Shown here piece by piece: positions 13,190-22,569 of a stretch of DNA of 64,000 nucleotides. Source of the stretch: Sclerodactyla briareus (Eukaryota > Echinodermata > Holothuroidea > Dendrochirotida > Sclerodactylidae). The number at the start of each line of letters is the position of its first letter. The first letter of the stretch is position 1. The stretch spans positions 1 to 64,000 of the forward strand of contig JAODTK010005856.1 of NCBI GenBank assembly GCA_026419785.1, in the 5' to 3' direction. The notes under the pieces were generated by a model. The model ran no database searches, was not told the origin of the DNA, and was given only the letters and a program-made list of their open reading frames with translations. A program made the translations under genes and the position numbers.

Positions 13190-13375
13190 CAACGTCAACG
13201 ACAACACGACAGACAAGGACAACAACGACAACGACGACAACGACAACAACGCAACAACACAACGGCACGACAACGACATTACAACACAACAACCACAACA
13301 CAACAACATACAATAATACAATAATAATACAATATAACACTAATAAAAATAATAACAATAACAATATAATAATAT
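13190..13375. repeat. ACA/ACG/ATA trinucleotide-rich tract inside copy C
   Basis: Degenerate CAACGACAA/CAACA/AATAATA units. It occupies the place of the TAT array in copies A and B. Confidence 0.8.
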
Positions 13376-13730
13376 TAGGTTGGCTACATCGGTTCTTATA
13401 TAGCGCATATACACCCTAAAATTTATGAAGATGTTCGTGACTCGAGAAAACGCCCGCCCGCCGCCCGCGTGCATGAACGATCTTCCAAAACGCCCGCCCG
13501 CCCGTTCGCCCGCCCGCCCTCCCGCGTGCAGGGAACGCAGCTTTATACTGATTTGTGAGGTGAATCTCATACACCAACTCTCATTTACCTTTAAAACTAC
13601 AATCAACCTTTTTTATTTCTTTATTTTGTACTAAGACCTTAGCCTCCGTCCCCGTTCTCTCCTTATATATAATTTTTTCTATACCACGCGCGATGTGAAA
13701 CTGCAGTAGCCTAGGCTATCAGACTGCTTG

Positions 13731-13777
13731 GATTTTCAACGATACCATCACAGTCCAGATGGTATCGTTGAAAAATC
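13731..13777. repeat. Perfect short hairpin
   Basis: GATTTTCAACGATACCATC, 8-nt loop ACAGTCCA, then the inverted copy with one extra T. The flanks also pair partly (GTAGC..TATC..TGGA). Size and shape resemble a small-RNA precursor or a tiny foldback element, with nothing to show transcription. Confidence 0.75.
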
Positions 13778-14039
13778 TCCAGATAACTGCTACTCAGAAG
13801 TTCCCTACTCTCTCAGGCATGGCGTCCATATCAATGGTTTGTGACAGTAAGCTGAAGCTATATAATGTCCCAAATTTTGGGGTGAGATCCTGTTTTTTAT
13901 TGTATGGAGCACAAGTCGGGCAGCGATAAGACCGAGGTCTTGACAAAATGTTCAAATTTTCCACCGATTACAGAATTTGTGATCGCAAAATGCCCAGATT
14001 CAGTGGAAGTTTTGTCACATGCAGCCTAAAACGCCCGAT

Positions 14040-15000
14040 ATAAGTCATTTCCGGCCATCTGGGGGACTTGCGCAACCAAAATAATTCTTGTGCACTCCGC
14101 ACCAACCTATGGTGACGCTCCCCTTAGATACTTGCTATTGCTATTGCTATATGCACTGCTATTTGCAAAATTGAAATAGGGTATTCAGCAATCAAATTGG
14201 GGCGACCACTTGTTGAAAAGCTGGGTGCATGCACGTGCACATACTAAGCCAATAAAATAGCCATCGAATATTCGGCCAGGGAACGCCACAAAATCGTGCA
14301 AAGACATGATTCAAATTTAGATAAGGATAAGTTTATATCTAAAGGTTGCCTGACTTTTCGATGGGATGTCCAAAAGTGAAAATTTTCGCGAGTGCTTCAC
14401 GCGCAGTTGCGGTTTTACTCCTGTGTTATACTCATTTGGCCACCTGTCCGGTCCCCGATTTGGAGTGTCCTCTCTCCCATGCCCTGTGATCCGCTATAGG
14501 ATAAAAATGGGGGCCGTAATCTTTGAGTAAAAACTCAGGCCTACCTAAGTGATAGGTCAAAGAGGGTTTAGTGCAATGCCGTTGGTCAAATTGGATTCTG
14601 CAAAATCTCGAACGTACTGGTTTTTGCTTGCCCATTTCCATTGCTCATTTCATGACTGTAACCTCACTTGCATGGTATTTTTATAATGTCACAGCACCCA
14701 ACGCAACACCTTGAAATTGATCCCTAAGGCGATAGGTCTTGGAGAACCTTCCCTGAAATAACAAATTTTTAATCAATTTTAGGAATGCTGCTTACTGTCT
14801 CATAAGGCACGGGAAGTGCCGTTTTCCTACATCTAGGGGGTCGTCAAACGAATTTTTCTTGTACGCTACGCGCCAACCTCTGGTGGCGCTCTGCTTAGAT
14901 AGTATTCAACTTGTCCGTCCCCCCATCGCCAACACAAATCGCTGCCCTTGGGCATGTGCCCTCCCCCCCCCCCCCCCGCTAGCGCCGCCACTGGCTGCAC
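14040..15000 (+). repeat. Compound GC-rich repeat, right portion
   Basis: 14290-14950 is collinear with 37085-37785: CAGGGAACGCCA, CGTGCAAAGACATGATT, GATGTCCAAAAGTG, CGCGCAGTTGCGGTT, GTAATCTTTGAGTAAAAA, AAGTGATAGGTCA, CCTTGAAATTGATCCCTA and CGCCAACCTCTGGTGGCGCT. The last phrase also occurs at about 14100, giving an internal direct repeat of about 770 bp. The right end runs into a C-run and GCTAGCGCCGCCACTG (14977-14992), which looks like a hAT-type terminus, but no convincing partner end was found. Confidence 0.75.
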
Positions 15001-15199
15001 GCTTAACTGTTTCCTCCAATTTTTCACACAATGTTGCATAATTTATGACACAACACCGGGGTATATTGTAGTTGCCGTATTGTAAAAATTCTACCAATTT
15101 GTTTAGGAGTGTATAGCGCGTGATGGATGAGACATTTAGATGCATATATCCGGGAGCTTTTTTTCTATTCGAGTGCACTGTAGGAAACTACAGGATGAT

Positions 15200-15390
15200 T
15201 TATTCAGTGGCTATTTCAATAGCGGGATACAAACCTAATGCTTCAGTCCAAACGAAGCTCATAGGACTTTCCGTTCCGAGTTATAGTCATTGAAGTTAGT
15301 TTATTTGGAATCATGTGTATTGCGGCAATCGAAAGCATCCATCATGCACTAAATAAATGATAGTCATACTGCACAACCCTGCAAATAATT
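15200..15390 (-). repeat. Interspersed repeat, antisense partner of 38.65 kb
   Basis: On the minus strand the segment reads TTTGCAGGGTTGTGCA, TGCATGATGG, GCAATACACATG, AATGACTATAACTC, AACGGAAAGTCC and TTTGGACTG..GCATT. These occur in the same order at 38648-38795 on the plus strand. No coding content. Confidence 0.7.
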
Positions 15391-15542
15391 CTTTGTTTTC
15401 TATTGAATTTCAAACATTATTTTCACTTCCGAAACACATTTAGTCTATGGCGAGAGCGATGTTTTGTTAGTGGGGTGGTAGGAGTGATGTTACTTTGGTC
15501 AGAGAAGGACAACAACTTTGCTAAAGGTTTTGACCTAAAGGG

Positions 15543-15671
15543 CTGTTCACACTTGTGCGATACGATACGATACGATAAAGTTATCGACGTCGAGTTAAAA
15601 AGTGTTATTTTCAATGGGAGTGTTCAACACCTGTGCGATACGATACGATACGATACGATACGATAAATTTA
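15543..15671 (+). repeat. (CGATA)n arrays with duplicated flanks
   Basis: GTTCACACTTGTGCGATACG at 15544 and GTTCAACACCTGTGCGATAC at 15622 each lead into CGATA pentamers and end GATAAAG / GATAAAT. The repeated unit is therefore a CTGTTCACAC..(CGATA)n module about 80 bp apart, not simply a microsatellite. Confidence 0.8.
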
Positions 15672-15693
15672 CACAAAAAAGCACCTGCTTTTA

Positions 15694-16985
15694 CTAGGCA
15701 CGCGAACGTGCGAATGTGCGAATACGCGACCAAGACTATTTTTCGCTGCCTGTGTCTTTATAGGGTCTATCATTAGGAACGCGATCCGGAACGTGCGGAA
15801 TGTGAGAGTTTTTCGTCGCGGGTCACGACAAAAAAAAACCGAATTGTCCGGGGACATTCAAAATCGCGTGTCCGCGCGACAGCTCGCGATTTATGCCCAA
15901 TGGGAACCGCGAAGAATGGGACACAGTAATGAGAATTCAGATTTGCTGCAACATAGAGCATATGTCGTGTCACATAATCTGCAATTCCCTTTATTAGCCT
16001 GTAAATAGGCCTACCATAGTCTATTGCATTATTCTAAACTGTGCCATAGTTCGAATAGACGGCATGATGGATTGTTGGAGCGTTTAAACCTGATCGGTGG
16101 AATTCTCCCCAAGGTTTCGGGAATCTTCCGCAATCGGGTTGGATAGCTCTACTCGGGGGAAGCGACCAGCCCAAAGAAGGTTTATTCTAGCCTTCTTTGA
16201 CCCACCATGGCAGGACAATACACCCAAATACTGAACAAACGTCATCCCGGAAAAATGTCAGCCATGTCTATGATAACCCTGTTCACTCATGCATGTCTCT
16301 AAAAGCAAGAGAGTGAATTTCACTCTAATGAAGTAGTGCACAGCAAACCTCAATTGTAGAGTGGAATTTCACTATAATAGAGTGAAGTATCACTCTATAA
16401 TGCGGCGAAGATCCGTACTCGTGCTCTTTATGGAAACATGGAGTGGTCAGTCAGCACATTTCGCATCCCATCCAGAAGAGTGAAGTCTGTTCCATAATGG
16501 GGAGAAAAGAATTTCTACAATGGAGTGAATGGAGTGAAAGGGAGTGATGATCCCACCGCACACTTCATGGGAGTGTACATTCCTCTTTTGTTTCAAGGAA
16601 GTGTGTGCCCATTTCGTTGGAAATTTCGAAGAGACATACAGGCCCATAGCCCTATAGCCTCTAGGGCATAGCCTACAGTCGTTGTCGTCTATTGGCGTTG
16701 TGAACTGCGGTTCCTCTGTATTCTTCAATGAGAAAGGTATATTTGTGGCAATAATGACATCTTGCCTAAATTGATGTGCCTTTGCGGCGCCATGTTTCTT
16801 GTCGTTTTCGGCGCTGATGACGCTAAATAGCCGCTCATCAGGCCTCATCTAGTTCTGTGGTCACCCGCGAATTTTATGTCGGAGTCGCGATTCGCGTGCC
16901 TAGTAAATACCCCGCGACACGCGACACGCGAATTCATCTCGCCAGGCGAATCGCGATTCGCCTATGCGCGCATTCGCGTGCCTAG
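15694..16985. mobile_element. TIR element with CTAGGCACGCGAA ends, TTA target duplication
   Basis: The left end CTAGGCACGCGAA..GTGCGAATACGCG and the right end CGCGATTCGCC..CGCGTGCCTAG are inverted repeats, flanked by TTA at 15691-15693 and 16986-16988. A second copy of the right-end motif, TTCGCGTGCCTAGTAAA (16891-16907), is a perfect 17-bp inverted match to 15690-15706, so the element may have a duplicated right terminus. The largest open frame inside (133 codons, minus strand, 16447-16848) resembles nothing I know. Probably a non-autonomous DNA element. TTA suggests PIF/Harbinger, tentatively. Confidence 0.65.
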
Positions 16986-18528
16986 TTAAAGCAGTTTAGA
17001 GTTCGCCATTCATTGGAATCATTTGAGGAGGCCTTCCGGGAGTCCTACAACTTGCTAAATGGCATTGGTTCTACCAGTCCATATCACGTTTTTTCGAAGG
17101 ACAGGAAAGGAGTGTTAGCACTCTAAAACTCCGTCATCGAAAAACTCCGTCAGGAATTCCAGTGGCAAAAAGCCGATCGAGCAATCCGGCAGTACTTTCA
17201 ATTGAGAGTCACTGTGTTGAGAAGTTATATTTAGACTTGTTCGTGGACAAATTTGAAGCGGGCATAATAACAGGAGGATATCTTTCATTTGAACTGAACA
17301 GTGTTCAGATTGGTAGATTAATCTGTTAAACACTCACATCGGAAATCCCTCCGGGTGGCAATACTGAAAGCGAAGATACGCAGTAGTGTTTGCTTTTAAA
17401 ACACTCGCATCACCCGTGGTTTTGTAAGCAGAGGGATCCGAACGAGAAGGAAAAAAAAGAAAAAGAAAGAGTTCAGGGACTTCAAGATATTGAACTAAAT
17501 TTCATCCTGTCTAAATGAGAAAGACTACTCCTCTCATAGAAAAGTGTATGAACGGAAAACATTAAAGCCATTTCGTATTTTTCAAAAGATATTGTCTCTC
17601 CAGGAGGAATTTGAATGAAAAAGGGACGACTTTTGCGCATGGCGACAGCAGGTCGATTCTCAGAAGAATCGGGGGGGGGGGGGGGTGGGGAGAACATGGC
17701 GTATTGCAGTAATGGACATAGAGTTTCAAAAGCTCTAGTTATTTCCACTATACATAACCAGGATATGGTAATTTTAATCCAACGCCAAAGAACGGATGAC
17801 CACTCTTAGCGGACCTTTGCTAGGGAAATTTGTGACCCCCGTGGACAGTTTGTGACCCCCAGTTCCACCCCCCCCCCCCTCCGCTCGAGGAGGGAACCCT
17901 GGCTAGCCATGAAGTTACTCATTAAATGATCAGAATTCGAATTCACGTGAATCCTATTGCTTTTGGTCGGGATGGTGTCATTTTTGTGAAAATGGGGACA
18001 ATTGTGAACAACATATATGTTTCCTATAACAATCGTACATTAGTCCGTTTGTTCCTATGTCTGGTTATACGGGAAAGGAATCACTAAGGCTAGGATTCCA
18101 TAGGTGGGAATGTTGTATGCGGCAGACAAGTTAACGATAAATGGCGGATTCATTTTATGGAACGTGTTAAAAAAAGAGCTGCAATTAGTTTGCAGAAAAA
18201 AATCGTAGCATCCAGATAAGATGGAACGAACACTGAGAAGGCAAACTAGGTACTGCGCGTATCAATGCAGTATAGTAATGCCGCATACAGCAAATGATTC
18301 CATGAAATATATTCTTCATGAGGCAATTGAGGTCTTTATTCATGAGTTGCTCGATATTTATGGTCATTTCATCCCATCATGCAGTTCAATCCCTTCTGAA
18401 AAATCATTCTCTGTCGCAAAACTGATTTTACATCCATGCCGCACACTCTTTTTCTCCGTACTCCACAGCCTTTCGCCCACTACCTGTTTCTATCCTAACG
18501 TGATGTTATTAAATTTGTTCATTATTTA

Positions 18529-18716
18529 GGGACCGAGACTCGAAAAGTTGTTTTACTTACTTCTGGTCCCTCCACTTCCTTGAATTTGTACAAACTATAA
18601 AAAACCATTTATTTACCATTTACACTTTTCACACTACTTCAGTATTGTAAACAGGGTTGATTATAATTGTTTCCCTGAGGAAGTGGAAATAAACTTGAAC
18701 TTGAACTTGAACTTGA
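18529..18716 (+). mobile_element. Non-LTR retrotransposon 3' end with (TTGAAC)n tail
   Basis: GGGACCGAGACTCGAAAAGTTGTTTTACTTACTTCTGGTCCC, a T-rich body, CCCTGAGGAAGTGGAAATAAA and then four copies of CTTGAA. A short-oligomer tail after an AATAAA-like end is typical of CR1/L2-type LINE insertions. Upstream frames (18221-18529) gave no clear ORF2 match. Confidence 0.6.
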
Positions 18717-19942
18717 AATACATCCGTATCCACATCCCTAGACTCTTTGGTCTTTGGAGTTGCCCATTCACCTCGACTTCTCGGTAATTTCTGAACATTA
18801 TATTCTAATGTTTGATAACCGTATACTATGCTGTGAATACTATCTTTTCAATTGTCGTTATCCGGATCGTCGTTATTCACAATAAGCTGAAGTTTACTCA
18901 AAGTGAAACGTTCCATGCGTACAGATAAATCTACGAGAATCTGTCAGTTCTCTAATAGATTTGCATCGGGTTAGTAGTGCTTGTGCTTTCATGTTTTACA
19001 TAGGCCTAGTATACTGAAAATACACGATGGGGAAAATATTATTATGAGTCATTATTAATATTTATCATTCGGTATAATGCTGGATTTCTCGCTCTCAGAA
19101 GGAATATTACAGACGAGCGCCCTCTTTTTGAACACGGTTGTGTTGGTAAGCGGTTCCAGTGGTTGCTGATTGCCCGATTGCCCGAATTCGCCCGAAGTGC
19201 AATCATAGAGGGAAATGAGTGAGATTTCGATATTAAGTTTATCATAAAGACGTTCTTGGAGGAATTCAGATTGACATAACAAAGATCTTCGAGGTAAAGG
19301 TGTGTACCCAGGAACTTTACGTAGTGAACACGTGGTGACCACTAGAGTGCAGACATCGGTTCCGTAATACCGTCCTATTCACCCATCTGCTTTGTGTATG
19401 CGTGCGTGTGTGTGTGGACTGGGGGAAGGGCAACGTTAATTTTCTGCATCCCATGTATTACAACATTTCTTTATTTGTTACAATCGGTCGATGGAACATT
19501 GTAAGAGACAAGTAAACTGCAGGATGTAGAACAGTAGTAAATAAAGAGTAGTAAATATGTGTTGTAACACATATAGGCCTATTGGTTTATTGGTTTGTAG
19601 GTTGTTAGGCTTTTTTTTTATTAAGCAAAATGTTCATTTTTCGGATGTTCTTCTAATACCACTATTTAATATGCAGGGTATGGCCTGTAATTCCGTCGTT
19701 TCGTCTATTTTTCGTACATATTTACCGAGCAAATTCTCCCTGTACATTATGCATGCTGGAAGACGTCTATGTCCGACTATTTTAGTGTTTCACATACTTC
19801 TCATTTTTAGGATTGCTTTCTGGTTTTCGTTCCAGTTAGTGTATTTTTCTTAAGATATGACGTCACCTGACTTCATACCTGCCTGTGATGTGATGGCTGG
19901 GGGTGATGAGACTAAAAGGGAGGATTTTTCACTAGTCCCACT

Positions 19943-20904
19943 CAGTGGCGTCACAAGGAGGGGGGGGGGGGTGACGTAGGGGAAGCTTCCCCTTCCACAG
20001 AATCTAGAGGCGCCAAAAGAAGGTGGGCCTATGCAAGATTTTTTGTGAAAATAAAACAGCAAACGGAAATAAATCGAAGATATTATAGCCAAAAAAGGTT
20101 TTCGCCTCACAGAAAGAGGTATAGTAATTTCACTATACCCCTCCCCTCCCCCTTTCCGTTATTTCAGTCACGCACGCCTGGAACCTTGCGGTATAAGGCT
20201 GGGAATTCCATCGAGGCGTATGCGTATCCGGGCTGGACGATTTGGACGATAATCTGGATTTCTTCTGGATGTTGAAGCTACTCGGAAGAGAACTTACATC
20301 AGGAAAAGTGAAACAGCTGCACAAATTCACAGCTGTGATTCCGATGGAGCCGAACTTTGTCATGAAATTGAGAACTGCTGCATACAATTAAGACGGTGCA
20401 TGCGAGCAGTCATTCAGCAAACTGAAGCTGATTTATTATCTTCCTGCTGTCAACAATGCTCCAGTATGACTTTAGCTACAACTTGCCCCATCATAGGTAA
20501 TGGATGTGAATGAATCAGAAATTTGAACATGGACAGCATGATTGACAGTTTCTTGAGGGCAAAACCTGGACGTTTTGGCCGCCTGTGGACAGTGATCCAC
20601 AAGGTTCAGCTGGCGCCAACTGAAGGTCATAAAACAAATATACTATCCTCCCAAGAACGGAGAACTAAAGAAGGGTAAAAAGTGAAATAGTGAATATGGA
20701 ATTTAAGAATACTGTAGGATAGGGCGTAGAGTAGGGTATAGGTTAGCTGCCACACAAGGTATACGTAACAAGTCCTGTAGCCGCCAGTGCCCTCCCCAAC
20801 CTTCTTCCTTACCTCGGTTGATGTCTGGGAAGATCTAAAACAGGTGATGACCCAGCCTCCGGGGGGGGGGGGGGGATCTACAAACTACCCTCGTGACGCC
20901 ACTG
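19943..20904 (+). mobile_element. hAT-superfamily DNA transposon, internally deleted, with 8-bp TSD
   Basis: Termini CAGTGGCGTCACAAGG and CCTCGTGACGCCACTG are inverted repeats with one mismatch. The perfect 8-bp direct repeat GTCCCACT flanks the element (19935-19942 and 20905-20912), the hallmark of hAT insertion. G-runs follow both termini. Inside, 20398-20433 reads ACEQSFSKLKLI and 20529-20582 reads MDSMIDSFLRAKPGRFGR. These match the C-terminal hAT dimerisation region (ACE.SFSKLKLIK..LRS..) of ZMYM/ZBED-like hAT transposases. The catalytic part is missing, so this copy could move only with help in trans. Confidence 0.92.
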
Positions 20905-20984
20905 GTCCCACTTGGAGGTATTATATATGTAACTGATATGTGTTGATGGATTGCTAATTTTTATATACCAACATAATCAGTTTT

Positions 20985-21245
20985 TCCGTGGTGTCCTTGG
21001 GCAAGACACTTCCTTTCCATTGCTCTCTCTAACACAAGTGGTAATGGGGACCTGTGAGGAATTTGAGTACAACTTGCGCTATAATGGCTGCTGCCACCTA
21101 CTCTCCGGATTGTCGGAGTGCGTACCAGTCATGAACAGGGATTTATCTGTAAAGCGCCTTGAGTACTATGCGGTGGAAAGGCGCTATATAAGTATCCATA
21201 TATTAAGTACCCAATTGTTTTATGGTGTCAATATTATTATATAAA
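20985..21245 (+). mobile_element. SINE-like element with GGGCAAGACACTT and GCGCTATATAAG motifs
   Basis: GTGTCCTTGGGCAAGACACTT at 20990, GTAATGGGGACCTG, TGTAAAGCGCCTTGAG and AAAGGCGCTATATAAG, then an AT-rich tail. This order is widespread in SINEs and LINE tails of marine animals. AGCGCCTT (21153-21160) and AAGGCGCT (21177-21184) form a perfect 8-bp stem. No coding potential. Confidence 0.75.
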
Positions 21246-21925
21246 TATAAATAATTATATAAATATATATAATATAAAAATTAATTGTTCTGTATGTATA
21301 TTATACCTGTATGACGAAAAATGTCTGGGGATTATTGAGAGAACAGACACGCGTACTGTAATCAAAGATTTATACAGAATCTGAATACCTGAATAACGGA
21401 CAACTTGAAGGCACTATAACAAAAGAACAAAATACTTTATGTGTCATTAAACATTATGTATACAATCAATCGACCTTAACTATACGATCCGACCCTAACT
21501 GATCAGAGTGGCGCACAACTTGGTTTAAAAGTGTGGGGGAGAGGGGCATTTGATTTTTTCGTGCGCTGAATTACCTCTTTATAATTGAGCCATCGCTGTG
21601 GAGAAATAGACCCAACAAGAACCATGTTAAGGTTAACTTCAGGAACCCTGCAATGAATTAGTACACTCTGTCAAACTGGAATACAAAATAGAGGGGGTAC
21701 TTCATTTATTAGAGTTTGTACATTTGAAACCAGAAGGTTAGGGTAGATTTGAAATATACAGAAGCCTACCTACCGATGCAAAACAGTATACAGCATAGGG
21801 CCGTAGCCAAGTTATTTTCTCCTCGTTGATTAGTTCACATACAGGAGTATCGCCTCTTCTTTTAGGCTGAGGTATATCAATGTTTACAAAAAACCGAAAA
21901 CCACTGTCGGTTGATAAATCTAACC

Positions 21926-22493
21926 AAATTACATGAAATGCCACTTCCGATTCATTACAGTACGAACATGAACTTTCTTATCTAATGGCATTTATTTAGA
22001 AATCCCAGCACGTTCATGATTCATATCGGTGCCTGCAAAAATGTTCAAGGCTTGTGAGCTGCGACAAGTGAAGTGCCATGCAGGTTTTTTTTTTCAACCA
22101 CCCCAGTCAGCCGGTCCCCCCACGAGAAGTATGACTTCGATCCACACCATCGCAGTCCGACCTGTCCAAATGAATTGCCTAGCCCAATTTATTTGTTACA
22201 CAGAGATCTACCAAATGACATGGAATGACACTTCCGATTCATTACAGTACTGAATGAACATTATCCATGGCACTTACTTAAAATCTCAGCACGTTCATGA
22301 ATAACACGGTGCATGCCTGTAGAGATAATCGAGGCTTGTGAGCTGTGACAAGAGAAGTATACATGCATGCTTCATATTTTATATTTTTTTTATATTTCAT
22401 TATTAACCACCCCAGCCAGTCAGTCGGGTCTTCCCACGAGAAGTGTGACTTCGATCCACAATAGCACAGTCCGACCTTGCCCAATGTTAGCAT
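21926..22493 (+). repeat. Two-unit tandem duplication, about 284-bp period
   Basis: Both units carry CCAAAT.ACATG.AATG.CACTTCC, GATTCATTACAGTAC, CAGCACGTTCATGA, GGCTTGTGAGCTG.GACAAG and ACGAGAAGT.TGACTTCGATCCACA, in the same order. Unit 1 starts at 21926 and unit 2 at 22210, with roughly 80% identity. Confidence 0.85.
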
Positions 22494-22519
22494 AATAGCT
22501 ACACGATCCGATTCGACAG

Positions 22520-22564
22520 AATATGTGTGTGTGATTGTGTGTGTGTGTGTGTGTGCGTGTGTTA
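22520..22564. repeat. (GT)n microsatellite
   Basis: TGTGTGTGATTGTGTGTGTG-type tract. Confidence 0.85.
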
Positions 22565-22569
22565 GTTTG

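Larger units (their letters stand above)
12641..13542 (-). mobile_element. GC-rich microsatellite-bearing repeat, copy C, with TIRs and TTA target duplication
   Basis: The most complete copy of the family. The left end AGCCACGTTTCCATGCACGC and the inverted right end AGCTGCGTTCCCTGCACGCG form imperfect terminal inverted repeats, each running into (GGGC)n tracts. TTA flanks both sides (12638-12640 and 13543-13545), which would be a 3-bp target duplication as in PIF/Harbinger-type elements. Internal parts on the minus strand are GTGTATATGCGCTATATAAG, a TTG/TAT microsatellite, ATCAAACACCGG, the palindrome AAACACCGGTGTTT (13139-13152) and unique sequence. There is no transposase frame, so it would be non-autonomous. 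The superfamily is a guess from TSD length only. Confidence 0.7.

Noticed and set aside
11589-14992. One large hAT element from GGTCGGCGCCAGG to GCTAGCGCCGCCACTG
   Set aside because: The termini are not convincing inverted repeats, and the flanks GCTGTAG and GCTGCAC are not a clean 8-bp duplication.
16447-16848. 133-codon minus-strand frame inside the TTA-flanked element as a transposase
   Set aside because: No DDE-type or DNA-binding motif visible. Too short and without family resemblance.
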